Shown here in pieces: positions 55,033 to 63,504 of a DNA stretch of 64,000 nucleotides (positions within the stretch are counted from its first letter, which is position 1; the number at the start of each line of letters is the position of its first letter). Source of the stretch: Blastocatellia bacterium (GTDB lineage: Bacteria; Acidobacteriota; Blastocatellia; Pyrinomonadales; Pyrinomonadaceae); the NCBI GenBank assembly GCA_016789265.1, contig JAEUQK010000023.1:62001-126000 (forward strand), in the 5' to 3' direction. The position numbers and the translations under genes are program-made. The notes below the pieces were generated by a model. That model saw only the letters and a list, made by a program, of their open reading frames with translations, was not told where the DNA came from and made no database searches.

Positions 55033-55698
55033 CTACTTGAACTCTTCGAACTTGTCCCTGGTCGTGAAATCGACCGGACATTTTTCCAGTTTTGCGTCGG
55101 GCGTCGTATATCCGCACGTTGAGCATACGTAGTAGGTCGTCGTGCCGCCCTTCATCGATCCAAGGTTTGCGAGGGCTTCGCCATACAGCTTTGCGTGTTC
55201 TGCTTCGGCCGCCTTTGCCAGGTTGAATGTTCTGACCGCATCCTTATTTCCTACATTGCGAGCTTCAGCTAAAAAGTCCACGTACATCTTGTCGCGTTCA
55301 TAGGTCTCGCCTTCGATCGCCGCTTTCAGGTTTTCCGCGGTTGTCTTTATCTCCGGCAGCTTGATGTCGGCTTTTGGCGTGCCGCCCATCTTCTTAATCA
55401 CTTCTGCATGATTCTTAAGGTGGATCTCTTCTGCTCGGGCCGCTGCTCTGAACAAGCTTGCAACTTTTGTGTATCCTTCTGCGTCTGCCTTCTTCGCGAA
55501 TTCGCTATATTTCGCATTTGCATTGCTTTCGCCATCAAACGCAGTCTGCAGATTCTCAAGTGTTTTTGCCCCGGTGGTCGATGCCGCTGGAACGGTTGCC
55601 GACGTTGCTGCCTTTTCGCTTGTTGTACAGGAAGAAAGCATCATCGCGGCAGCGAACGCGGCCGTTATCAAAACAAAACTTTGTCTTTTGACTTTCAT
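55033..55698 (-). CDS. Lipoprotein rubrerythrin with incomplete rubredoxin site
   Basis: 221 residues: lipobox L-S-S-C (Cys about 24) followed by a Ser/Thr/Ala linker, so it is membrane-anchored outside the cytoplasm. The ferritin-like domain (about 48-180) carries the Glu/His ligands (F-D-G-E-S-N-A-N-A-K-Y, A-R-A-E-E-I-H, E-G-E-T-Y-E, A-E-A-E-H). The rubredoxin-like end has C-S-T-C-G-Y but then C-P-V-D in place of C-P-x-C, so the fourth Cys is missing. GGAGAGG lies eight bases before the ATG. A sigma-54 promoter precedes it. Rubrerythrins remove peroxide. Confidence 0.88.
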   Translation of the reverse strand: MKVKRQSFVLITAAFAAAMMLSSCTTSEKAATSATVPAASTTGAKTLENLQTAFDGESNANAKYSEFAKKADAEGYTKVASLFRAAARAEEIHLKNHAEVIKKMGGTPKADIKLPEIKTTAENLKAAIEGETYERDKMYVDFLAEARNVGNKDAVRTFNLAKAAEAEHAKLYGEALANLGSMKGGTTTYYVCSTCGYTTPDAKLEKCPVDFTTRDKFEEFK

Positions 55699-55752
55699 TG
55701 TCTCGGCCTCTCCAAAAAGATTTCAGTTATCCGACTGTCTGCGGTTACAGTG

Positions 55753-55768
55753 GGCAAAGTCTGTGCCT
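55753..55768 (-). promoter_or_regulatory. Sigma-54 promoter of the rubrerythrin operon
   Basis: On the minus strand A-GGCACA-GACT-TTGC-C matches TGGCACG-N4-TTGCW with exact spacing (GG 55767-55766, GC 55755-55754) and GGCAC plus TTGC intact. Transcription would start near 55742, about 43 nt before the rubrerythrin ATG. The neighbouring NtrC-type regulator is a natural activator. Confidence 0.6.
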
Positions 55769-55780
55769 TTCGGTCGCGTT

Positions 55781-55861
55781 CTTGTAAGTACTTGAAACAA
55801 GGTGTTTATCGAGAAAATAGAGGTGGGGTTCGACGCGAGGGCGTATAAATATTTGTACAAA
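55781..55861 (-). promoter_or_regulatory. Candidate activator-binding palindromes upstream of the rubrerythrin promoter
   Basis: TTTGTACAAA (55852-55861), a perfect 10-bp palindrome, lies about 115 bp upstream of the predicted start, the usual distance for NtrC-type enhancers. A second dyad, CTTGT-N11-ACAAG around AAGTACTT (55781-55801), is closer. Both share TTGTA. The distal one abuts an A/T tract and could also belong to a weak regulator-gene terminator (AGGCG...CGCCT, 55863-55894 with T-tract). Confidence 0.4.
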
Positions 55862-55895
55862 AAAGGCGGGCTTGTAGAAACTTTAGTACGCCTGG

Positions 55896-57260
55896 TTACA
55901 GTCCGTATTTCCTCATTTTATATGCAATGTCACTTCGTGAGATCCCGAGGTTCCGTGCCGCCTCTGCCTGAACGCCGTTTGCATTACGAATTGCGCGCTG
56001 AATGAGGCGGGATTCCATCATCTCGACCACTTGTGGAAGGTTGATCCTTTCTGGAAGTCCGCTGATGAGTTCAACATCCACATCCGATGTTGTGCCTTCG
56101 GATCGCAGGAAAATATCACCTGGAGTGATATTTTCGCCCTGCGCCAATATGCAGGCTCGCTCGAGAATATTGCGCAATTCACGAATGTTTCCCGGAAAGG
56201 TGTACTTCTTCAGCTTTTCGACGGCGGCTTCACTAATGTTCTTCTGCTCAATTTTGAGGTCACGAGCGATCTGACCGATCAGAAATTCGACAAGAATGGG
56301 AATATCGAAGGTGCGATCCCTCAGCGGCGGCATCTCTGTCGGCACTACTGCAAGCCGGTAATAGAGATCCTCGCGAAACTGCCCGCTTTTTACACGTTCG
56401 TTGAGGTCGCGGTGTGTCGCTGCGATAACACGAACATCGACGGTCCTCGTTACGTTTGCGCCGACCCGCAAGAACTGTCCGTCGGTCAGAACCCGTAGCA
56501 GCTTCGCTTGCAGCCCGAGCGACATCTCCCCGGCCTCGTCGAGGAAAAGCGTGCCGCGATCGGCCGCCTCGAAGAATCCCGGCTTAGCGCGATCGGCCCC
56601 CGTGAACGAGCCTTTTTCGTGGCCAAAAAGCTCGGATTCGAGAAGTTGTTCGGCGACAGCGGCGCAGTTTACGGCAAGAAAGGTCTCATTCGCTCGCAGG
56701 CTGCCTTTGTGGATCGCACGGGCGACGAGTTCCTTGCCGGTGCCGGTCTCCCCGGTGATCAAAACGGTCGCGTTTGTCGGAGCCACGCGGGCGATCGTTT
56801 CCTTCACCCGGCGGATCGGGTCGCTTACTCCGAGGATCTCATCTGCATTAGCGTGACGTTTTGCTTCTTCTCGAAGAAGCTCGTTCTCACGTAATAGTCG
56901 TGTTCGCTCAGTCGCCCTTTTTGCAACGGCGGTCACGACTTCCGGAACGAAAGGTTTAGAAATGAAGTCAAATGCACCTGCCTGCATTGCTTCTACGGCA
57001 AGTTCGACAGTCGCAAGTGCAGTGAGAATTACGACCGGCAGTTCCGGTTCGTTATCACGGCAGTACTTCAAGATCTCAAAACCGTCGCCGTCCGGCATCT
57101 TCTTATCCGAGATCACCAGGTCAAAGCTCTCCGCAGACAAAGCGTCTATTCCCGACTTTACGCCGTTTGCCTCCTTAACGTTATGGCCGGATTCTTCGAG
57201 GATCAAGGAAAGGATCCGCCGCATGTTCTTTTCGTCATCTATGACCAATACTTTCGTCAT
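55896..57260 (-). CDS. NtrC-type sigma-54 response regulator
   Basis: 454 residues: receiver domain (about 1-120) with the phospho-acceptor Asp in V-I-S-D-K-K-M-P-D-G (about 53), AAA+ domain (about 140-370) with G-E-T-G-T-G-K-E and the sigma-54 loop G-S-F-T-G-A, then a Fis-type helix-turn-helix (about 410-454). The loop reads GSFTGA instead of GAFTGA, a mild known variant. It follows its kinase gene by 3 bp, so they form a pair. Targets suggested by sigma-54 sites at 55754-55767 and 58593-58606. Confidence 0.95.
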   Translation of the reverse strand: MTKVLVIDDEKNMRRILSLILEESGHNVKEANGVKSGIDALSAESFDLVISDKKMPDGDGFEILKYCRDNEPELPVVILTALATVELAVEAMQAGAFDFISKPFVPEVVTAVAKRATERTRLLRENELLREEAKRHANADEILGVSDPIRRVKETIARVAPTNATVLITGETGTGKELVARAIHKGSLRANETFLAVNCAAVAEQLLESELFGHEKGSFTGADRAKPGFFEAADRGTLFLDEAGEMSLGLQAKLLRVLTDGQFLRVGANVTRTVDVRVIAATHRDLNERVKSGQFREDLYYRLAVVPTEMPPLRDRTFDIPILVEFLIGQIARDLKIEQKNISEAAVEKLKKYTFPGNIRELRNILERACILAQGENITPGDIFLRSEGTTSDVDVELISGLPERINLPQVVEMMESRLIQRAIRNANGVQAEAARNLGISRSDIAYKMRKYGL

Positions 57261-57263
57261 ACA

Positions 57264-58517
57264 TCAAAATCGGATCTCGAACCGAACCCGGCCCGGCTCA
57301 TTTTGGGAAAGGTAAACATCCCCGCCGTGAGCACGGGCTATGTTTCTGACAATAGGTAAACCGAGGCCCGTGCCCTTTGCCTCGCCTGTGTAGAATGGCT
57401 CGAATATCCTTTCAACAAGGTCGTCCGTGATCTGTTGACCCTCATTTTCGACGAACAATACCGAATGTCCGTTCTCGCTTTCCGCACCGATCAGTATCTT
57501 TCCTTTTGCCGGTGTCGCATTTATCGCGTTCATTAGCAGATTAAGCAATGCTTGCCGCATCTGTTCCGCGTCCATTCTGAACTGCACTGTCTCGTCACTG
57601 ATGGTCTCAAGAGTGATCTCTTTCTCACTGGCCTTCGCCTTGGCAAGGTCCGTGATGTAACCGAGAGTGTCGCGGACACTCGCCGACTTCATCAACGGCT
57701 CCTTTGACCGGGCGAAAGCAAGGAAATCGGTTGTCAGAAGTTCGAGCCGCTTTGCCTCGGCTGTAGCGATTTCGAACATTTCCTGCCGGACGGGCGACCC
57801 GGGCAGATGTTTCTCGGCCATCTTCAGCGAGCTTGCGATCATTGTCACTGGATTTCGGATCTCATGGGCTATCGCGCTTGCCAGTTGGCCGATCACGGCC
57901 AGCTTTTCCTCGGCCACAAGTTTTGCCTGAACCCTGTGGAGTTCATCAAGGCTAATGCTTAGTTTTTCCTCTTCACTGCGAAGATTTCCAACCAACAGCC
58001 AAACGACTATCGCAACGACAAGAAAGATCAGCGAAACGGTTGCGGCCTCAAAATATTCACTTACATCGGCCGGCGGGTTTTCGCGAAAGAAGATCCAGAC
58101 CTCGAGGAAAGTGAGAATTATGGTTATCGCCGTCACCGCAAGGGTTCGCACAATTCCGAAGCGATAGGCGGCCGACAGGATAGGGATGATCATTAAAACC
58201 GAGTAATGGCTGTCGGCCGTACCGCCTGAGATCGAAGCAAGAAAGGCGAACGAAATGTTAAGCAAAATAGAGAGATTTATCTGAATTCTTACAGAAAACC
58301 GACTTGATCTCTCATCGACCCGCTGGACCCAGATGAGTTCGAAGACCAGGATCGCAAACCTAACGGCCAGCGTCAAAAGCAGCCAAAACGTAGGCCGCCC
58401 AAGCAGTGTTATAAAGCTGATGTGAACAAAAAAGAGAGAGGCAAGGACCGCGAAATTGAGCAGTATCAATACCGTTTCCTGCCTTTTGTATGCGGCAAAG
58501 TTAAACACTCTCTCCAT
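57264..58517 (-). CDS. Sensor histidine kinase, partner of the NtrC regulator
   Basis: 417 residues. Six transmembrane helices (about 15-180) with short loops form the input, so sensing may be within the membrane. HisKA has A-I-A-H-E-I-R-N-P-V (phospho-His about 218); HATPase has N-L-L-M-N-A-I-N-A-T and G-T-G-L-G-L-P-I. There is no PAS or large periplasmic domain. It is co-transcribed with the regulator and has a near-consensus sigma-54 promoter just upstream. Signal unknown; membrane or quinone state is possible. Confidence 0.93.
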   Translation of the reverse strand: MERVFNFAAYKRQETVLILLNFAVLASLFFVHISFITLLGRPTFWLLLTLAVRFAILVFELIWVQRVDERSSRFSVRIQINLSILLNISFAFLASISGGTADSHYSVLMIIPILSAAYRFGIVRTLAVTAITIILTFLEVWIFFRENPPADVSEYFEAATVSLIFLVVAIVVWLLVGNLRSEEEKLSISLDELHRVQAKLVAEEKLAVIGQLASAIAHEIRNPVTMIASSLKMAEKHLPGSPVRQEMFEIATAEAKRLELLTTDFLAFARSKEPLMKSASVRDTLGYITDLAKAKASEKEITLETISDETVQFRMDAEQMRQALLNLLMNAINATPAKGKILIGAESENGHSVLFVENEGQQITDDLVERIFEPFYTGEAKGTGLGLPIVRNIARAHGGDVYLSQNEPGRVRFEIRF

Positions 58518-58591
58518 GGCGCCGGACTATGCTGATATGTGCCCCGGATCGCGGTAGTAAACGCAAAACACACCAAGGCTTAATTGATAAA

Positions 58592-58609
58592 CAGCAATCC
58601 TAGTGCCAA
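58592..58609 (-). promoter_or_regulatory. Sigma-54 promoter of the kinase/NtrC operon
   Basis: On the minus strand TTGGCACT-AGGA-TTGCT matches the sigma-54 consensus at all positions but one. GG is at 58606-58605, GC at 58594-58593. Transcription would start near 58581, about 64 nt before the kinase ATG and just outside the M20 peptidase gene. Its presence implies positive autoregulation. Confidence 0.7.
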
Positions 58610-58621
58610 GAGATCAGACGA

Positions 58622-59869
58622 TTATTTGATACCTGCGATAGAAAGGACTGCGGCGAGAACGCGTTGCGTGCCGCGATAGCTGTCAGTCGTATCGAAACTC
58701 TCACCTACGGAATGCATTCCTTTCCAGATGCCGCCGCTTCCGATGGTGACAGAAGGTATTCCGAAACGCTGGGGCATTCCCGAATCGGTGCTGCTTGCGG
58801 TAATGTTCGTCGGTATCCCGAGCGCTTTGTCCGCCGCGAGGATCGTTTGGATCAAGGGTGCATCAGGCGCCTGTTTTCCGACAGGCCGCTCGCCGATCAG
58901 CTTTGTCTCGACGGTCAGCCTTGCTCCGTCCGTTCGCGAGGCATTTTCCTCCTCGAGCGCAGACTGGACCGCCAGCTTGAATTTCGCATCGATCGCTGAA
59001 AGTTCAGCAGCACTCACCGAACGAAGATCGACCTCCATCGAGGCGGTTTGCGCGATCGAATTTACAGTCGTTCCGCCCTCGATCCGGCCGACGTTATAAG
59101 TCGTTCTAGGGTCTTTCGGAACTGCGAACCTCGAGATCTTCTCAATTGCGCGTCCCAGAGCGTGTATCGCGCTCGGCCGTCCGAATTCGAAGTAGCTATG
59201 ACCTCCGGGGCCGTTGAATGTGACGCGATAGCGATTGCTCCCGATCTCGCGGGTCACCAGGTCGTAACCCGATGCGTCCAGCGCGATGAAGTTCGAGATC
59301 CTGCCCTTCATTTCTTCTGAAACGAGATGCCCGACGCCGCGTAGATTTCCTAACCCTTCTTCGCCGGTATCGGCGACGAAAACGATCGTTTGTTTCGTTT
59401 CTATCCTGGTCTCGTTCAATGCACGTATCACCGCAAGCATCACCGCGAGCCCGCGTGCATCGTCGCCTATTCCCGGGCCGACGAGCAGCTGCCCTTCGCG
59501 TCGGACCTTCACATCGGTTCCTTCGGGAAAAACGGTATCCAGGTGGGCGGCCAAGACAAGCGTACCCGAAGCATCCGTTCCGGGACGCTCGCCGATCACG
59601 TTTCCGGCCTTGTCGATCCGGACGTTTTTCAGGCCTATGTCACTGAACCTTTCCTTTATATACTCCGCACGCCTTTCTTCCCTGAATGTCGGCGCAGGTA
59701 TCTCGGCGATCTTGATCTGCTCGGCGATCGTTTCAGGTTCCGCCGCCTTCAATCGTTCAATTGCCAGGCGAACATTGTGATCGCTCATCAACATTTCAAC
59801 GTTCTGGGCCGTAGCTGAGGTGCACGCGACAAACGCTAGGAGTATCGAAAGAAGCGGGACTAATTTCAT
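58622..59869 (-). CDS. Secreted M20-family metallopeptidase
   Basis: 415 residues from the ATG at 59869, with a signal peptide (M-K-L-V-P-L-L-S-I-L-L-A). Zinc-binding motifs: A-A-H-L-D-T-V-F (about 87-94), G-I-G-D-D-A-R-G, D-T-G-E-E-G-L-G-N, and the dimerisation domain with G-P-G-G-H-S. M20 (PepT/DapE-like) enzymes cleave di- or tripeptides. The open frame extends to 59917 and would overlap the exonuclease gene, so it is rejected. Probably imports amino acids by trimming peptides in the periplasm. Confidence 0.87.
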   Translation of the reverse strand: MKLVPLLSILLAFVACTSATAQNVEMLMSDHNVRLAIERLKAAEPETIAEQIKIAEIPAPTFREERRAEYIKERFSDIGLKNVRIDKAGNVIGERPGTDASGTLVLAAHLDTVFPEGTDVKVRREGQLLVGPGIGDDARGLAVMLAVIRALNETRIETKQTIVFVADTGEEGLGNLRGVGHLVSEEMKGRISNFIALDASGYDLVTREIGSNRYRVTFNGPGGHSYFEFGRPSAIHALGRAIEKISRFAVPKDPRTTYNVGRIEGGTTVNSIAQTASMEVDLRSVSAAELSAIDAKFKLAVQSALEEENASRTDGARLTVETKLIGERPVGKQAPDAPLIQTILAADKALGIPTNITASSTDSGMPQRFGIPSVTIGSGGIWKGMHSVGESFDTTDSYRGTQRVLAAVLSIAGIK

Positions 59870-59885
59870 TTTGATCTTGAGGTAA

Positions 59886-60656
59886 CTAGTTTTTGAACTC
59901 AGCAATAACCGGTGCATGATCGCTCGGTTTTTCCTGATCGCGGGGAGTTTTGTCTATCTGGCAATCAACGCATTTTCCCGCAAGCGACGGCGAGGTCCAT
60001 ATGTAATCGATCCGCAGGCCGCGGTTTCGCTGCCATGCACCTTCTCGGTAATTCCACCATGAGAACTCCTGCTTGCCGCCGTTCATTTTGCGAAACAGGT
60101 CAGTGAAGCCCCATTGCTTTACGTTATACATTGCGGCCCGCTCGGTCTTGGTGAAATGAAGCTTGCCTTCCCATTGATCGACGCTCCATACGTCAAGTTC
60201 CTCCATTGCAACGTTGAAATCGCCGCAAAGCAGCACGTCTTTGTTTACATCGCACTGTTCGTCGAAATATCGCCTGAGCCGCTGCAGCCAATCGAGCTTG
60301 AACGTGAATTTGTCGGTCCAAAGTTCGGTCCCGTTCGGGATGTATGTATTTACAATACGTATGCCCTCAATGGTCGCTGCGATCATACGCTTTGGCGAGT
60401 CATGGTCGTCGTCGAGGAAGTTCTTTTGAATATCAGTGATCGGAAATTTTGACAATATCGCGACACCGTTATAAGACTTTTGCCCGATGAAAGCGGCTTC
60501 ATAACCTGCCTCGCGCAAAGTTTCGACCGGGAAGTTCTCATCAACGCATTTTGTTTCCTGCAGGCAAACGACATCCGGCGCAGCATCGCCGATCCACTGG
60601 AGCAGCTGAGGCATACGGACATTTATCGAATTGACGTTCCAGGTCGCGATCTTCAT
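59886..60656 (-). CDS. xth: Exodeoxyribonuclease III (AP endonuclease)
   Basis: 256 residues from M-K-I-A-T-W-N-V-N-S-I-N-V-R. The EEP-family signature C-L-Q-E-T-K (about 33-38, metal-binding Glu), G-D-F-N-V (about 147) and P-S-D-H-A-P-V near the end are all present. It repairs abasic sites and removes 3' blocks. The open frame extends upstream to 60755 without homology, so the ATG at 60656 is used. It is 16 bp upstream of the M20 peptidase gene and follows a DNA methyltransferase gene. Confidence 0.94.
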   Translation of the reverse strand: MKIATWNVNSINVRMPQLLQWIGDAAPDVVCLQETKCVDENFPVETLREAGYEAAFIGQKSYNGVAILSKFPITDIQKNFLDDDHDSPKRMIAATIEGIRIVNTYIPNGTELWTDKFTFKLDWLQRLRRYFDEQCDVNKDVLLCGDFNVAMEELDVWSVDQWEGKLHFTKTERAAMYNVKQWGFTDLFRKMNGGKQEFSWWNYREGAWQRNRGLRIDYIWTSPSLAGKCVDCQIDKTPRDQEKPSDHAPVIAEFKN

Positions 60657-60708
60657 ATGGAGGATTTCACCATAAAGGCACAGAGGACACAAAAGCAGGA
60701 TCGAACGA

Positions 60709-61659
60709 TTAACGCGCACTAGGGCGACCCGAGTTCCGGTCCCAAAAAACACCATCGTCGAAGCCCTGGATCGTTTTGTCGATTTCCGCCATCTCTAAAC
60801 GCTTAGACGCGAGCAGACAATAGTCTTCGTCACTCTCTATCGCGACAAAGTGTCGGCCGAGTTTTTTCGCAACCACTGCGGTCGTTCCGCTGCCCGAAAA
60901 GGGGTCGAGGACAAGGTCGCCCTGATTGGTGCTGGCGAGGATTATTTTCGCCAAAAGCTTTTCGGGTTTCTGGGTCGGATGGTCGGTATTTTCGGGCATC
61001 GACCAAAAAGGGACGGTAAGGTCCGTCCAGATATTCGATGGATGTGTGTCCCGATAATTTCCGTCCGGGGCCTCGTGCCAATCTTTAGGGTTGCCGTTCT
61101 CTTTGTACGGAGCAACAACGCGGCGGCGATGCTTCACAGCGTCGAGGTTAAACGTGTAGCGATCCGAAACCGTAAAGAACCATATGTCTTCGCTCGCGTT
61201 TTTCCAGTTTCGCTTCGCTCCGCGGCCCTTTTCGCGTTCCCACGTTATGCGGTTTTGCAGTGTGAAATAACGCGAACCAACTCTTTGTATCGCAGTACCC
61301 GAACGCCAATCGCCGCAGATGTAAACACTGGCAGTTTCTTTGAGCAGCGGGACGCACAGCCGCAGCCAGGAGTCGAGCCACTCCTCGTATCTGTCCAAAC
61401 TTGTCTGCCTGAACCGTTCCTTTCCAAAATCTTTGTTCAGGTTATAAGGCGGGTCCGCAAAGAGTAGATCAAACGATCTGCTTGGAAGGCACGGGAGCGC
61501 GTCGAAAGAATTTGCGTGGACCAGAAGATCATTTGTGCTCCGCGGCTTGATGAGCGACGTCAGATCGGTGAGATACTTCTTATAGTGTTCGAGCTCACTG
61601 CCTACCAAAGATATTGTACGGTTCCTTGGTGCCCGAGTTTTTCCGAAGTTACCCGCCAT
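60709..61659 (-). CDS. Solitary beta-class DNA methyltransferase (N6-adenine/N4-cytosine)
   Basis: 316 residues. The catalytic motif IV is D-P-P-Y-N (about 68-72), followed later by the AdoMet motif I F-S-G-S-G-T-T (about 265), which is the beta-class order. The loop L-D-R-Y-E-E-W (about 90) lies in the target-recognition area. No restriction endonuclease gene is visible nearby, so it appears solitary, possibly for epigenetic regulation or defence against others. Target sequence unknown. ATG at 61680 is a longer option. Confidence 0.85.
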   Translation of the reverse strand: MAGNFGKTRAPRNRTISLVGSELEHYKKYLTDLTSLIKPRSTNDLLVHANSFDALPCLPSRSFDLLFADPPYNLNKDFGKERFRQTSLDRYEEWLDSWLRLCVPLLKETASVYICGDWRSGTAIQRVGSRYFTLQNRITWEREKGRGAKRNWKNASEDIWFFTVSDRYTFNLDAVKHRRRVVAPYKENGNPKDWHEAPDGNYRDTHPSNIWTDLTVPFWSMPENTDHPTQKPEKLLAKIILASTNQGDLVLDPFSGSGTTAVVAKKLGRHFVAIESDEDYCLLASKRLEMAEIDKTIQGFDDGVFWDRNSGRPSAR

Positions 61660-61826
61660 CTTCGTCAAACGGTAGCACAATCGACAAACTTTAAAAACCT
61701 CAATGTTTTAGGCGTTTTTCGGGCAACGGGTGTCCTTGACCCTCAAAATAGCGCGTGATAACCTCATATGTTTTGAGCATCGGACAGATTTTGTCCTTTA
61801 ATTTTTTGAGAACGCTTTAATAATCT

Positions 61827-62276
61827 ATGTTTTTGCTGGCCTTTGCCGAATCGATCCAGCTATTTCCGGACGGCACGATTTTCATACACATCGCATTGAT
61901 CCTATTGATGATCTGGATTCTCAACCGGACTTTCTTTAAGCCGATCAACAAGGTCATCGCTTCCCGCGAAAAACACAAGGCAGGCCCCGGCGGCGAAGCA
62001 GACTCCATCATGAAGGAAGTTTCCGAAAAGGAAACAAAGCTCAATCAGGCAATGCTTAGTGCGCGTTCCGAAGGTTATGCCCTTATCGAAAAGGAACGTG
62101 CCGCTGCCGTCGAGATGCGGTCAAAGAAACTTGCTGATGCAAAAACAGAGGTCTCCGCGAAACTGGCCGCAGAAAAGCAGGAACTTGAGCAGCAGGCAGA
62201 AGCCGCTCGCGCTGCGATCGCAGCCGAGGCGGAAGTTATGGCGGAAAAGATCAGTTCAACCGTTTTGAAGGCCTAA
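61827..62276 (+). CDS. atpF': ATP synthase F0 subunit b' (second b-type subunit)
   Basis: 149 residues: an N-terminal transmembrane helix (about 15-33, I-F-I-H-I-A-L-I-L-L-M-I-W-I-L) and a long Ala/Glu/Lys-rich helix forming the peripheral stalk. Sequence resembles b' more than b. It begins the operon. A small dyad GGACA-N5-TGTCC and T-rich sequence lie just upstream (61782-61807), perhaps a weak terminator for upstream readthrough. Confidence 0.85.
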   Translation: MFLLAFAESIQLFPDGTIFIHIALILLMIWILNRTFFKPINKVIASREKHKAGPGGEADSIMKEVSEKETKLNQAMLSARSEGYALIEKERAAAVEMRSKKLADAKTEVSAKLAAEKQELEQQAEAARAAIAAEAEVMAEKISSTVLKA

Positions 62277-62327
62277 ATTTTGGCCAATGGCAAACCCTGA
62301 TCGATACGACGGGGAGCTAACGACGAT

Positions 62328-62897
62328 ATGCTAGCGTTTGTTTACGACATCCTTTTTCTGTTGGCCGCGGGCGGCGAATCAAAGGGCGGGTACATGGAGT
62401 TTTATAATAAGTACCTGAACTATCCAGGCTTTGAGGCGTGGAAATTCATCAATCTCGCCATATTTGTCGCGATCTTGGTGTACTTGCTTAAGAAACCTCT
62501 CGGCGACGCGTTCAGAGCAACACGAGACGCCATTCGTGCAGAGCTTATTAAAGCTGAAGAAGAAAAGAAAGCGGCTTTGTCGAGGCTTACCTCCGTCGAA
62601 GCAAAGCTTGCATCGCTCGATAACGAGCGCCAGCTTGTGCTCAACAAAGCCAAAATGGAGGCGGACTCCGAAAAGTCACGCATCCTTGAGAACACCGATG
62701 ATGAAGTAAACAAGCTTCGACAGCAGACCGAAGGTGAGATAGCACGCCTCGCTCAGCTGACAAAGGTGGAACTCAAACGGTTCTCAGCCGAAGAGAGCGT
62801 TCGTCTGGCCGAAGAAAAGCTGCGTTCGAGGATCGATGCAAATGCGGATGCGAATCTTGTTAAGACCGGAATTCAGGCGATCGGAGGTTTGAACTAG
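62328..62897 (+). CDS. atpF: ATP synthase F0 subunit b
   Basis: 189 residues: a periplasmic N-terminus, one transmembrane helix (about 40-57, F-I-N-L-A-I-F-V-A-I-L-V-Y-L-L-K-K) and a long charged coiled coil linking F0 to F1. A GGGGAG precedes the ATG by 11 bases; an inner ATG at codon 23 (M-E-F-Y-N-K-Y-L) is possible. Together with b' it makes a heterodimeric stalk, as in photosynthetic bacteria. It is followed after 2 bp by the delta subunit. Confidence 0.9.
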   Translation: MLAFVYDILFLLAAGGESKGGYMEFYNKYLNYPGFEAWKFINLAIFVAILVYLLKKPLGDAFRATRDAIRAELIKAEEEKKAALSRLTSVEAKLASLDNERQLVLNKAKMEADSEKSRILENTDDEVNKLRQQTEGEIARLAQLTKVELKRFSAEESVRLAEEKLRSRIDANADANLVKTGIQAIGGLN

Positions 62898-62899
62898 AT

Positions 62900-63442
62900 A
62901 TGAGTGTTGAAACCATCGCACGCCGTTACGGAACCGCACTGGCCGACGTTGTAATCAAGACCGGTGAAACGGAAACGGTCAAAGCCGAGTTAAAGACCTG
63001 GGAAGAAATGATGACGTCAAGCGCTGATCTTCTCAGCGCATTCAGCAATCCTGCGATCGCGCACCTTGATAAGGAAAAGGTCCTCGAGAGCCTTATTTCC
63101 AAGGCGGCTCCTTCGCGAACGACGGCTAATTTCCTTCGAGTCCTGTTAAAGAACAACCGGCTGACAGAACTTGGTGATATCAATGACAAATTCGTTGCGA
63201 TCCTTGAGGAACGAGGAGGCATCGTCGCAGCTCATGTAACTGCGGCCCGTGAGCTTTCCGATGACCAGAAGGCCGAGTTGAGGTCAAATCTCGAAAAACT
63301 GACCGGTAAGAAGGTCCAACTTAATTTTGAAATAAACAAGGAAATTATCGGGGGCGTCGTTACACGGATCGGTTCGACCGTTTACGATAGCTCAGTTAAA
63401 ACACAATTAGAGAATCTAAAAGAACAACTGGTCAATGGATAA
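62900..63442 (+). CDS. atpH: ATP synthase F1 subunit delta
   Basis: 180 residues: N-terminal helical bundle with A-R-R-Y-G-T-A-L-A (about 7-15), and the C-terminal region with G-G-V-V-T-R-I-G-S-T-V-Y-D-S-S-V-K-T-Q-L, the OSCP/delta signature. It connects the peripheral stalk to the alpha3beta3 head. It is separated from atpA by 62 bp holding two hairpins. Length fits the family. Confidence 0.93.
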   Translation: MSVETIARRYGTALADVVIKTGETETVKAELKTWEEMMTSSADLLSAFSNPAIAHLDKEKVLESLISKAAPSRTTANFLRVLLKNNRLTELGDINDKFVAILEERGGIVAAHVTAARELSDDQKAELRSNLEKLTGKKVQLNFEINKEIIGGVVTRIGSTVYDSSVKTQLENLKEQLVNG

Positions 63443-63471
63443 TTGACGATGGGCAATGCTGAGCATTGTCC
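63431..63471 (+). repeat. Two hairpins between atpH and atpA
   Basis: GTCAAT-N5-ATTGAC (63431-63447) overlaps the atpH stop. GGGCAATGC (63451-63459) pairs with GCATTGTCC (63463-63471), one G-U, around a 3-nt loop and is followed by GTTTT. They may tune subunit ratios by attenuation or mRNA processing. Confidence 0.5.
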
Positions 63472-63504
63472 GTTTTCAACTATCAGTCGTCCACTATAAA
63501 AGAA

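Noticed and set aside
59870..59917. Earlier start of the M20 peptidase
   Set aside because: Would overlap the exonuclease III gene and place residues before the signal peptide.
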